Assembly (NCBI GenBank): GCA_963805705.1
Contig: CAWDVH010000001.1
Span: 682,001 to 746,000, forward strand
Direction of reading: 5' to 3'
Source: CAWDVH01 sp963805705
Lineage (GTDB): Bacteria > Actinomycetota > Actinomycetes > Streptosporangiales > Streptosporangiaceae
Length of the DNA stretch: 64,000 nucleotides
Made by a program: the position numbers and the translations under genes. This document shows, piece by piece, positions 52,240 to 60,480 of this stretch (the stretch's first letter is position 1; each line of letters opens with the position of its first letter). Below the pieces are notes generated by a model, which was not told the origin of the DNA, searched no databases, and worked only from the letters and a program-made list of their open reading frames with translations.

Positions 52240-53584
52240 GCCGGAATCATCCCATGAGTCCGCGGTCCTTTACCGGGACCTGACCAGGAGCTATAAGCAG
52301 TTTGTCCGGGGCGAGGGAACCTATCTCATCGATGACCGGGGCAGGAGATACCTGGATGCGGCCGGCGGCGTCGCGGTCAATGTCGTCGGTCACGGCGAGC
52401 GCCGGATCATTGACGCGCTAGCTGCGCACGCGGATGAGGTCAACTACGTGTACGGAGCCGCGTTCACGTCCCCGTGGCAGGAACAGCTAGCCCGCGACCT
52501 GGCTGGCGTGACCACGCTCAGCTCACCCAAGGTATTTTTCTGCTCCGGCGGATCAGAGGCGAACGAGACGGCCGTGAAGCTGGCGCGGCAGTATCACGTC
52601 GAGCGAGGTGAGCCCCGGCGCTGGAAAGTGATCTCCCGATGGCAGGGCTATCACGGCAACACCCTGGCCATGCTGTCGGTCTCCGGCCGCCCGAGCTGGC
52701 GGTCCATCTACGACCCGTACCTCTTCCACGTACCGCATATCGACCCGCCCTATTGCTACCGCTGTCCGTATGGCCTGGCCTATCCATCCTGCGGTGTCGC
52801 GTGCGCAGAAGACTTGGAACGGACCATCCAGCTCGAGGGGCCCGAGACGATCGCCGCGTTTATCGCCGAGCCGGTGATCGGCACCAGCGTGACCGGCGTC
52901 GTGCCGGTGCCGGAGTACTACGGCCGGATCCGCGCCATCTGCGACGAGTACGGCATCCTGTTCATTGCCGACGAGGTTCTCTGCGGGTACGGCCGGACCG
53001 GCCGGGCCAGCGCCATTGATCACTGGGGCGTCGTTCCCGACATCATCACGCTGGGCAAGGCCCTGGGGTCGGGCTATGCGGCGCTGGCCGCGTGCATTGC
53101 CGGCGAGCATGTCGTGGCGGCGCTACGGAGCGGGTCCGGCCAGTTCGTGCACGGATTCACCTACGGCGGCCTGCCCTTGTCCTGTTTTATCGGCGTGCAG
53201 GTCTATAACCTGATGCAGGAACTGGACCTGTTCCGCCGGTCAGCTGAGACGGGTGCGTACCTGCTGGATCAGCTCGGTGCCCTGTCCTCGCATCGGATTG
53301 TCGGTGACGTCCGCGGCCTCGGCCTGCTCGCCGGTATCGAATTTGTCGCCGATAAGCGCACCCGCAGGCCATTCCCGCAGGAACTCGGCGTGACCGAGCG
53401 CATCGTCGTCGCGGCCGAGGAGCGCGGAGTGCTGCTGCGCCAGGGGGCGCCAGGCGCGAATTACAGCAACGGAGGCGATCACATCCAGATCAGCCCTCCG
53501 TACATCATCAGCCGCGGCGAGGTCGACGAGCTGGTCGGCGTACTCGACGATGTCCTGCGCGACCTTGAGGCAGAGCTCCCGTGA
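52229..53584 (+). CDS. class III (omega) aminotransferase
   Basis: 451 aa, intact. FVRGEGTYLIDDRGRRYLDAAGGVAV is the class III N-terminus, FCSGGSEANETAVKLARQY the PLP phosphate loop, WQGYHGNTLAM the ring-stacking Tyr-His, ILFIADEVLCGYGRTGRAS the Asp/Glu site, and ITLGKALGSGYAALA the PLP lysine. It is near 4-aminobutyrate and beta-alanine:pyruvate transaminases. An unusual Cys-rich DPPYCYRCPYGLAYPSCGVAC is typical of one actinobacterial subgroup. The GTG overlaps the end of the enolase-family gene by 11 nt and its stop overlaps the kinase GTG. Confidence 0.92.
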   Translation: MSPEPESSHESAVLYRDLTRSYKQFVRGEGTYLIDDRGRRYLDAAGGVAVNVVGHGERRIIDALAAHADEVNYVYGAAFTSPWQEQLARDLAGVTTLSSPKVFFCSGGSEANETAVKLARQYHVERGEPRRWKVISRWQGYHGNTLAMLSVSGRPSWRSIYDPYLFHVPHIDPPYCYRCPYGLAYPSCGVACAEDLERTIQLEGPETIAAFIAEPVIGTSVTGVVPVPEYYGRIRAICDEYGILFIADEVLCGYGRTGRASAIDHWGVVPDIITLGKALGSGYAALAACIAGEHVVAALRSGSGQFVHGFTYGGLPLSCFIGVQVYNLMQELDLFRRSAETGAYLLDQLGALSSHRIVGDVRGLGLLAGIEFVADKRTRRPFPQELGVTERIVVAAEERGVLLRQGAPGANYSNGGDHIQISPPYIISRGEVDELVGVLDDVLRDLEAELP

Positions 53585-54858
53585 GTCGGCGGCTGTCTCC
53601 GGGACGAGCTAGGTCATGGCGCACTCACCCGCTGCTGATCGGTGCCATCGCTGATGACCTGACCGGCGCAACCGACCTGGCGTCGGCCCTGTCACTGGGC
53701 GGCCTGCGAGTGACGGTCAGCGTCGGGCCTTCAGGGCGGCCCGATCGAGACGGACGCTCTGATCGTGGCCCTGAAGATCCGCAGTACCGGCATCGCGGAA
53801 GCAGTAGCCGCCGCCGTGGAGTCCGCCGAGCGCTTGCGGCAGGGCGGCGCGCAGCGGCTCTACTTCAAGTACTCGTCCACGTTCGACTCCAGTGAAGATG
53901 GCAATATCGGCCCGGTCAGTGACGCGCTCTTCGAGCGCGCCGGCGACGGCGGGGTAGTCGTGGTCTGCCCGGCCTTTCCGCGCCTGGGGCGCACCGTTTA
54001 CCAGGGCCATCTGTTTGTCGGCGAGCATCTGCTGGATAGGGCCGGGCTCGGCGATCATCCGCTCACGCCGAGGCGCGAACCGTCGGTCGTATCCCTGATG
54101 GCCCGGCAGACACCGCATCGTGTCGGGCTTGTCCCGTTGCAGACTGTGCGGCAAGGAACTGCTGCGATCGCGGGCGCATTCTCGGATCTGCGGTCGCGCG
54201 GGATCCGGTATGCCGTCACCGATGCCGTCGATGACTCAGATCTGGTCAGTATCGCGGCCGCCTGCGCGGGCCATAAGCTCCTGACCGGCTCAGCCGGGCT
54301 GGCGGGAGCCCTGGCCGCGCTGCTGCGGCCGGGCCGCCGGGAGCCGGGAGATCGCGGACTGGAACCCGCCGGGCGAGGGTCCCGTCGTGATTCTCAGCGG
54401 GAGCTGCTCGGAGGTCACCCGGCGGCAGATCGAGGCATTCGCCCGGCACGGCCCGGTCCTGCGGCTGGACGCGGCTCGGCTGGCGGCCAGCACCGTGACG
54501 GACGCCGTGGCGTGGGCGACGCCGCTGCTGGCCCACTCGGCCGTGCTCATCTGCTCCACTCCGCCGGGCAATGAGCAGCCGGTCAGCGCCGCCGGCGTGG
54601 CTCAGGAGGTTGAAGGCGTCTCGGCCGCATCGCCCGGCAGCTGTGGACGAGCGCGGCTTTCGCCGGTTCGTCGTGGCCGGGGGTGAGACTTCCGGGGCTG
54701 TCGTCCAGGCCCTGGAAGTTCGGCTGCTGGAACTCGGCCCGGAACTGTCGCCGGGGGTCAGCTGGATGGCAGAGCGCGCCGAGCCAGGGATCCTGCTGGC
54801 CCTGAAGTCCGGGAACTTCGGCGATGAGGCATTCTTCCTGCGGGCCGCGAGCCCGTAG
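53581..54858 (+). pseudogene. four-carbon acid sugar kinase (DUF1537/OtnK type), three frameshifts
   Basis: LLIGAIADDLTGATDLASALSLGGLRV is the family's N-terminal signature. Near 53735 the frame slips; TDALIVALKIRSTGIAEAVA and YFKYSSTFDSSEDGNIGPVSDAL continue, with VVVCPAFPRLGRTVYQGHLFVG and HKLLTGSAGLAGALAALL. Near 54360 it slips again (VVILSGSCSEVTRRQIEAF), and near 54630 once more (FVVAGGETSGAVVQAL, nucleotide-binding, and LKSGNFGDEAFF). Characterised members phosphorylate D-threonate, L-threonate, D-erythronate or 3-dehydrotetronate. This is the best clue to the island's substrate. Confidence 0.86.
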
Positions 54859-54862
54859 CACG

Positions 54863-54878
54863 TACTCCCTAGGGAGTA
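54863..54878. promoter_or_regulatory. 16-bp perfect palindrome upstream of the two-component operon
   Basis: TACTCCCTAGGGAGTA, 52 bp before the sensor kinase start and just after the kinase-type gene's stop. Symmetric sites of this kind are common for NarL-type response regulators of actinomycetes, so autoregulation by the linked regulator is likely. Confidence 0.65.
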
Positions 54879-54929
54879 GCCGGTCTGCACCGCTGAGACG
54901 ACGACGCCGGCCTCCGGCATGCCTACGCT

Positions 54930-56291
54930 GTGGGGGTGAACGGTGCCCTGGCTGCGTGGTGGCGGCGGTGGCGGGACTCACCAGCGCGCGATATCGCCCT
55001 GGCCGTGCTGCTGACGGCCGTGATCCTCGTCGGCTCCTACGACGAGGCGCATCCGTCCCGGCCGGGCGACCAGGTCCTGAACGGCCATCCGGTCCCGTAT
55101 ACCCCGGCGGCCGCGTTCCTCCTGGTCGCCGTGGCCGGCCTGGTGCTGGCCGGCCGGCGGCGCTATCCCCTCACCGTCCTGGCCGTCTCCACCGCGGCGG
55201 TGGCGCTCTACGGCCTGCTCGGCTACGTCAACGGCGCCGCGGTGCTCCTGCCGGCCTTCGCCCTCTACGCGGTGGCCCAGACGGGCAGCATCCGCCGGGC
55301 GGTCGGCGCCGCCGTGATCACCCTCGCCGTGCTGATGGCGGCCACTGCGGCCGGCAACCCGTTCGGCCCGTTCGGCGGCGGCTTCGAGCTCATCCCCGGG
55401 GTCATCGCCGCGGCGCTGCTCGGCGGCCTGGCCGTCAACAACCGCCGGGCCTACATCGCGTCGCTCCAGGCCAGGGCCGAGGACGACGCGCGGCGGCGCG
55501 TCGATGAGGAGCGGCTGCGGATCGCCAGGGAGCTGCACGACGTGGTCGCGCACACCATGGCCACGATTAACGTGCAGGCCTCGGTGGCCACGCACGTGCT
55601 CGCGGACCGGCCCGATGCCGCGGCGCAGGCCCTGCGGAACATCAAGCTGGCCAGCAAGGACGCCCTGCGTGAGCTGCGGGCGGTCCTCAACGTCCTGCGC
55701 CAGGCCGATGACGGCGACGAGGCTGACGCCTCCGGCCGCACCCAGCCGCCCCCCGGCCTCGGCCAGCTCGACGCCCTGATCGCCGGGACCGCCCAGGCGG
55801 GCCTGGCCACCAGCCTCAGCCTGACCGGCCAAGCCGGGCCGCTCCCGGCGGCGGTCGACCTGGCCGCCTACCGGATCATCCAGGAGTCGCTGACCAACGC
55901 GATCCGGCACGCCGGGCCGGCGACCGCCGCGGTGTCGCTCAGCTACGGCGACGCCGAGCTGCGGATTGAGGTCACTGACACCGGCCGCGGATCGCACGGC
56001 GCCGGGGGGCACGCCGGCAGGAGCGAGGGCAGCGGAAACGAGAGCAGCGTCGGAAGCCGGGGCAGCGGCGGAGGCGGGGGCAGCAGAGTCAGCGGGCACG
56101 GGCTGATCGGGATGCGTGAGCGGGCCGCATCGGTCGGCGGCACCATCGAGGCCGGCCCCGGCCGCGAACGCGGGTACCGGGTCCTGGCCCGGCTTCCCCT
56201 CGACGGGCAGGCGCCCGCTGATCCGGCCCCGCCGACCCAGCCGGACCCGCCGGCCCAGCGGGCGTCGGCCGAGGAAGGCACGCGCACGTGA
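54930..56291 (+). CDS. sensor histidine kinase, NarL-partner (HisKA_3) type
   Basis: 453 aa. Four or five membrane helices (about 20-175; for example IALAVLLTAVILVGSY, AAAFLLVAVAGLVLAG) with little extracellular sequence, so it senses within the membrane. The dimerisation/phosphoacceptor motif is RIARELHDVVAHTMATINVQ (His about residue 205), the N box AAYRIIQESLTNAIRHAG, G1 LRIEVTDTGRG. The ATP lid is replaced by about 38 Gly/Ser-rich residues before GHGLIGMRERAASVGG. The stop overlaps the response regulator's GTG. GTG 54936 is an alternative start. Confidence 0.92.
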   Translation: MGVNGALAAWWRRWRDSPARDIALAVLLTAVILVGSYDEAHPSRPGDQVLNGHPVPYTPAAAFLLVAVAGLVLAGRRRYPLTVLAVSTAAVALYGLLGYVNGAAVLLPAFALYAVAQTGSIRRAVGAAVITLAVLMAATAAGNPFGPFGGGFELIPGVIAAALLGGLAVNNRRAYIASLQARAEDDARRRVDEERLRIARELHDVVAHTMATINVQASVATHVLADRPDAAAQALRNIKLASKDALRELRAVLNVLRQADDGDEADASGRTQPPPGLGQLDALIAGTAQAGLATSLSLTGQAGPLPAAVDLAAYRIIQESLTNAIRHAGPATAAVSLSYGDAELRIEVTDTGRGSHGAGGHAGRSEGSGNESSVGSRGSGGGGGSRVSGHGLIGMRERAASVGGTIEAGPGRERGYRVLARLPLDGQAPADPAPPTQPDPPAQRASAEEGTRT

Positions 56292-56977
56292 TCCGCGTCC
56301 TGCTCGCTGACGACCAGTCGCTGATCCGGGCCGGTTTCCGGCTGCTGCTCGACTCAGCCGATGACCTTGAGGTGGTGGGCGAGGCCTGCGACGGCGCCGA
56401 GGCCGTGCGCCTGGCCCGGCGCGAGCGCGCCGACGTCGTCCTGATGGACATCCGGATGCCGGGTGTCGACGGCCTCGAGGCCACCCGGCGCATCGCGGCC
56501 GACGACGACCTGGCCGGGGTCAAGGTGATCATCCTGACCACCTTCGAGGCCGACGAGTACGTGTACCAGGCCATCCGGGCCGGAGCCAGCGGCTTCCTGG
56601 TCAAGGACTCCGAGCCCGCCGAACTGCTGCAGGCGGTGCGCGTCGTGGCCCGCGGCGATGCGCTGCTCTCGCCGGGCGTGACGCGACGGCTGATCACCGA
56701 TCTCGCCGGGCGGCCGCAGCGGCCGCCGCCGCGGGCCGGCACCAGCCGGCTCCTGGACCGGCTGACCGCACGGGAGCGCGAGGTACTGGGGCTGGTCGCG
56801 GCCGGGCTGTCCAACGACGAGATCGCTGCCCGCCTCTACCTCAGCCCGCTGACCGCTAAGACGCACGTGAGCCGGGCCATGACCAAGCTCAACGCCCGCG
56901 ACCGCGCCCAGCTCGTGGTCATCGCCTACGAAAGCGGCCTGGTCACCCCCGGCCAGGGAACCCGGCCTGCGCCGTAA
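56288..56977 (+). CDS. response regulator, NarL/FixJ family
   Basis: 229 aa. The receiver domain (1-125) has the acidic pocket in VLLADDQSL, phospho-Asp in VVLMDIRMPGVDGLEA, Thr in VIILTTFEADEYV and Lys in GFLVKDSEP. The LuxR-type HTH (about 155-215) reads LTAREREVLGLVAAGLSNDEIAARLYLSPLTAKTHVSRAMTKL. It is encoded with its kinase in one overlapping operon; the upstream palindrome is the obvious candidate target. No dedicated transporter is adjacent to suggest the regulon. Confidence 0.95.
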   Translation: MIRVLLADDQSLIRAGFRLLLDSADDLEVVGEACDGAEAVRLARRERADVVLMDIRMPGVDGLEATRRIAADDDLAGVKVIILTTFEADEYVYQAIRAGASGFLVKDSEPAELLQAVRVVARGDALLSPGVTRRLITDLAGRPQRPPPRAGTSRLLDRLTAREREVLGLVAAGLSNDEIAARLYLSPLTAKTHVSRAMTKLNARDRAQLVVIAYESGLVTPGQGTRPAP

Positions 56978-57028
56978 ACGCGCGGTCGCCGTGTCACGCA
57001 CCGGGCGTAAAGATCACTGCCCAGCGGG

Positions 57029-57565
57029 TTAGATATCCGCGACATCCGCCGAGTTGCTGACCTGGCTCCAGCTGGCGCTAACCGGCTGCCCCGGGCTCCC
57101 GTCCGGATTGGCCTCCTGGTAGACGATCTTCAGGGCGCCGTATTCGAAGGTAACTGCCTCGATGGGCGCGGGGTCACCGGCACTCCCCGACCAGTCGATG
57201 TTCGTGATGAACACCGTCTGGAACTCGTAGTCAAGGAAGGGAACCCGCTGGGCGGCTCCGTCATGACGGACAAACAGGTGCACGACCGCGAAGTGCTCCC
57301 CCGAGACGCTGGCGCTGAACAGGGAGGCCGACGCCTTGTCCACGAACTTGCGGATCACTAGCTCGTCGAATCTCGCCTTGGCCCCGGCCTCGCCGGTCGC
57401 CGACCCGACCGTGGTGGCGTTCTCCACCGCGAAATCGAAGGTCTTGACCTCGATGACCGCCGCGTCCGGGAAGCTGGCCGTGAAGTACGGATCGTTCGAC
57501 GGCGTCGCAGCGACAGGAGGATTCCCTGGCTTGGCGGGGATGACAAGAAAGGCCTGAATGGACAC
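57029..57565 (-). CDS. hcp: orphan Hcp-like (type VI tube protein) family protein
   Basis: 178 aa. The Hcp beta-barrel is recognisable: VIEVKTFDFAVENATTVGS, FDELVIRKFVDKASASLFSASVSGEHFAVVHLFVRHD, PFLDYEFQTVFITNIDWSGS and EAVTFEYGALKIVY. These are the conserved strands of Hcp1 hexamers, which form the inner tube of type VI systems. The GTG at 57565 with GAGGAG seven bases upstream begins SIQAFLVIP. No TssB/C sheath, VgrG, ClpV or baseplate gene is nearby and actinomycetes generally lack T6SS, so it may be a stand-alone secreted or structural Hcp. Confidence 0.85.
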   Translation of the reverse strand: MSIQAFLVIPAKPGNPPVAATPSNDPYFTASFPDAAVIEVKTFDFAVENATTVGSATGEAGAKARFDELVIRKFVDKASASLFSASVSGEHFAVVHLFVRHDGAAQRVPFLDYEFQTVFITNIDWSGSAGDPAPIEAVTFEYGALKIVYQEANPDGSPGQPVSASWSQVSNSADVADI

Positions 57566-57640
57566 GACGCAGCTCCTCGCTGGCGTTAACCTGTCCGGCG
57601 GAAATACCACCCTGAGCAGAAACGGAAAAGACGCGCGTGC

Positions 57641-57832
57641 TCAGCCCCGCCCGCCAGCGCCGCGACTGACTGCGTCCTTGACCTTGGATCCGGCCAGCTT
57701 GGTCTTGCCCTTGATCTGGTCACGGCGGCCCTGGGCCCGCAGGCGCCGGTTGCCGGTGAGACGGCCGAAGGCCATCTTGACACGGCCCTTGGCCGCTTCG
57801 AGCCGGTGCGCAAACTTCCTGGAAGTACTCAT
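57641..57832 (-). CDS. CsbD family stress-type protein
   Basis: 63 aa, very basic. KGRVKMAFGRLTGNRRLRAQGRRDQIKGK is the CsbD repeat: a helical hairpin in which the usual KGKxKexxGkltgd and eaeGkxdqxkGk halves are visible. Members are general-stress proteins of unknown mechanism (the Bacillus gene is sigma-B controlled). The ATG at 57832 has a strong GGGAGAGGG upstream. It lies upstream of hcp on the same strand, 76 nt away. Confidence 0.88.
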   Translation of the reverse strand: MSTSRKFAHRLEAAKGRVKMAFGRLTGNRRLRAQGRRDQIKGKTKLAGSKVKDAVSRGAGGRG

Positions 57833-57966
57833 GACCGGTCCCTCTCCCGAAACACGACGAGGAAACAGGCTCGCCGGGCTGGGGCGTACCGGCGGGCACT
57901 ATCGTGACGTGGGCGAATCGCTGCGATCATGCTCACGTTGGTCAGGCTTATCAAGGAGCGTGCCTG

Positions 57967-58680
57967 GTGAAGCTCACCGAGTTCGAGGCAGTCAGCTTCG
58001 ACTGCTACGGAACGCTTATCGACTGGGAATCCGGCATTGCCGCCGTCCTGCGCCCGTGGGCCCGCTCCCGCGGGCTGGCGCTCGACGACGAGGCGCTGCT
58101 GACCGCCTACAGCCAGCACGAAGCAGCCGCCGAGGCAGAACGCCCGCAGGCGCTCTACCCCGACATCCTCGCGCGCAGCTTCACCGCGCTCGGCCACGAA
58201 CTCGGGGCCGATGTCAGCGCGCAAGAAGCACAGCGCCTGGCGGCATCGGTGCCCGACTGGCCCGCGTTCGACGACTCGCACGCCGCGCTGGCCTCCCTCG
58301 GCCGCCAGTTCAGGCTGATCATCTTGTCCAATGTCGACCGCGCGTCATTCGCCGCCAGCAGCCGGCGGCTCGGGGTGAGGTTCGACAGCGTCCTGACCGC
58401 GCAGGACATCGGCTCCTACAAGCCGTCCCCTGGGAACTTCGACGCCCTGCTGGCCGAGGCCCGGCGGCTCGGCGTGGCCGAGGGCAAGCTGCTGCATGCC
58501 GCCCAGAGCCTGTTCCACGACCACGTCCCGGCCCGCACCGCCGGGCTGCCTACCGCCTGGATCAACCGCCGCCACGACCGGCCCGGCTGGGGAGCCACCC
58601 CGGCCCCGCCGGCCGACGTCACGCCCGACTGGGAGTTCCCCTCCATGGCCGCATTCGCCGCCGCCGCGTCTGCCGCCTGA
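57967..58680 (+). CDS. haloacid dehalogenase type II-like HAD hydrolase
   Basis: 237 aa. HAD motif I is VSFDCYGTLIDWE, the type II dehalogenase signature; motif II is LIILSNVD, the catalytic Lys lies in DIGSYKPSPGNFDALL, and motif IV is LLHAAQSLFHDHVPA, with His in place of one of the usual acidic residues. It hydrolyses 2-haloacids or, as often in this family, a phosphoester. The GTG start is preceded by AAGGAG. It is divergent from the csbD/hcp pair and convergent with a lipoprotein gene. Confidence 0.9.
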   Translation: MKLTEFEAVSFDCYGTLIDWESGIAAVLRPWARSRGLALDDEALLTAYSQHEAAAEAERPQALYPDILARSFTALGHELGADVSAQEAQRLAASVPDWPAFDDSHAALASLGRQFRLIILSNVDRASFAASSRRLGVRFDSVLTAQDIGSYKPSPGNFDALLAEARRLGVAEGKLLHAAQSLFHDHVPARTAGLPTAWINRRHDRPGWGATPAPPADVTPDWEFPSMAAFAAAASAA

Positions 58681-58697
58681 CCGGTCGAGCGCGGTCA

Positions 58698-59168
58698 TCA
58701 GCCCAGGTGCACGTGGGCGAACTTCAGCGGTTCGCGGGCGACTACGAAGGTGGCCAGCAGCTCGTGTTTCATCGTCGTCACCACCGCGATGGCGTACTGG
58801 CCCGCGCCTGCGGGCGGAGGCGGCCCGAGGGGCCGTGCGACCTGACTGGGCGTGAAGCTCCCGCGGTAGGCGACCAGGCAGACGTCGCGGGCGGGCTGGA
58901 CCGGCAGCAGGCTCAGCAGTTCATGAATGGCCCGCTGGTTGCGGGCGGTCAGGCGCGAGGCATTGACCCGCCGGACCCCGGCGAACGATCCGCGTCCCCC
59001 GACCGCGTGCTTGGCCACCGGCAAGGCCGCAAAGCACGGGTCGGCGCTCGTTCCCAGGGCGTTGCGCCCGGCGCCGCATGCCCCCAGCCCCACCGCGATG
59101 ACGGTGATCGACGCGATCAGGGTCACGAGCCGCAATCGGCGGACCGGGCCAGCGATAAAAGCCGTCAT
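58698..59168 (-). CDS. putative lipoprotein of unknown function
   Basis: 156 aa. LRLVTLIASITVIAVGLGACG is a signal peptide with lipobox VGLGAC. The mature part has SADPCFAALPVAKH and ARDVCLVAYRGSFTPSQVARP, two cysteines that may pair, and ends TFVVAREPLKFAHVHLG. Family not recognised. Its ATG overlaps the stop of the YbhN-type gene by four bases, so the two are translationally coupled and probably act together at the membrane. Confidence 0.8.
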   Translation of the reverse strand: MTAFIAGPVRRLRLVTLIASITVIAVGLGACGAGRNALGTSADPCFAALPVAKHAVGGRGSFAGVRRVNASRLTARNQRAIHELLSLLPVQPARDVCLVAYRGSFTPSQVARPLGPPPPAGAGQYAIAVVTTMKHELLATFVVAREPLKFAHVHLG

Positions 59169-60349
59169 CCTTCCGCCGCCCTGGGTAGGTCGCTGTCGAG
59201 GCCTCCCGCGGCCGTGATACCGCCAGTGCCGACGGTGCCCGCGGCGGGAAGGACGCCATTGCCGGCGGCGGGAAGGACAGGGCAGGCGGCGGGAAGGACA
59301 GTACTACCATCCAGAACGGGCACCGGCCGCGGGTGCCGCCGGGCCGCCCACGCCAGCCACGCCCATGTCCCCCACCCGAAGGGCAGCGGCAGCCAGAAGC
59401 TGATGATCCGGTACAGCAGCACCGCCAGCACCGTGGACGACTCGATCCCGCCGTAGGCGACGATGGCGATGGTCAGGCTGCCCTCCACCAGGCCCAGGCC
59501 GCCAGGGGTGATGGGCAGATTGGCGGCCAGCTGGCCGGCCCCGTAGGCGAGCAGGAGGCCCTTCCACGGCACCGGCGCTCCCACGGCCAGGAACGCCGTG
59601 GCCAGGCAGCCGCAGTCGAGCATCCAGTTGGCCCATCCCCACCACAGGACGTCGACCACCTGGCCGGGTGACAGGCGCACCACCGTCAGGCGAAGGATGA
59701 TCCGCTCGATGTGGACGGCGAGCTCGCCTCGCGGCCATCCGGTGAGGCGCTCGCACAGATGCACCGTGGTGGAGATGACCCACACCAGCGCCGGCTCATA
59801 GACGAAGACCGCCCCCATGGCCAGGGTGATCACGAACACGGCCACGATGACGCCGACCACGTCCGCGTTCGCTCCCTCGGCCCCGGCCACCAGGGCGCCG
59901 GTGGCGGCCACCAGCGTCAGCGCCACCGACGCCACGATGACGGTGGCCGCTACCGACCATCCGGCCACGGCTTCGTCGGCTCGGCGCCGCCGGAACTGGC
60001 GGAAGGCGAACACGGAGGCGATGACCGGACCGGCCGGAAGCGAGTTACTGATGGTGTTGGCGGCGAGCGTGATAGCCCCCATCGGCCCGATGGCCACGTC
60101 CACCTGGCCGGCTCGCAGCAGCCTGCGCTGCAGGTTGACGAACGCCAGGAACGATCCGGCCTCCGCCACCACCCCCAGCAGGACCCACCCCCAGTGCAGG
60201 TGGCTGAGCGCCCGCGACGCCCCGGCGAGCTCGCCCTTCTCGTTACTGAGCTGGTCGAAGACGAGTGCCGCCAGCGCCAGCCCGACCACGTACTTGGCCA
60301 CGGGCCAGGCCCTAGCCACCCTGGCCCGCCACGACGCGGCGGCCGTCAT
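59165..60349 (-). CDS. YbhN/UPF0104 (lysylphosphatidylglycerol synthase TM-region-like) membrane protein
   Basis: About 394 aa with eight helices. YVVGLALAALVFDQL, VLLGVVAEAGSFLAFVNLQRRLLRAG, TISNSLPAGPVIASVFAFRQFRRR, and AAFLAVGAPVPWKGLLLAYGAGQLAANLPITPGGLGLVEGSL, the most conserved segment, fit UPF0104/AglD-like proteins related to the flippase domain of MprF. They are thought to move lipids or lipid-linked precursors. The C-terminus is a Pro/Ala/Gly repeat tail (VLPAAG units). The start is uncertain: ATG 60349, or a possibly leaderless ATG at 60439. Confidence 0.85.
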   Translation of the reverse strand: MTAAASWRARVARAWPVAKYVVGLALAALVFDQLSNEKGELAGASRALSHLHWGWVLLGVVAEAGSFLAFVNLQRRLLRAGQVDVAIGPMGAITLAANTISNSLPAGPVIASVFAFRQFRRRRADEAVAGWSVAATVIVASVALTLVAATGALVAGAEGANADVVGVIVAVFVITLAMGAVFVYEPALVWVISTTVHLCERLTGWPRGELAVHIERIILRLTVVRLSPGQVVDVLWWGWANWMLDCGCLATAFLAVGAPVPWKGLLLAYGAGQLAANLPITPGGLGLVEGSLTIAIVAYGGIESSTVLAVLLYRIISFWLPLPFGWGTWAWLAWAARRHPRPVPVLDGSTVLPAACPVLPAAGNGVLPAAGTVGTGGITAAGGLDSDLPRAAEG

Positions 60350-60480
60350 GCTCTCGACGGTACAGCTCCGATCCCCTGGCTGCAGCCCCTCGTAGCGCGC
60401 TACCAGCCAGCAGGCATGCGTCCAAAATCTCAGACGCATGTCTATTAATCTAGGCAGACGATGAACGCCTCTGCTGTCGT

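Noticed and set aside
57029..57832. Type VI secretion or contractile injection cluster
   Set aside because: Only the Hcp-like gene is present; neighbours are CsbD, HAD hydrolase and a two-component system.
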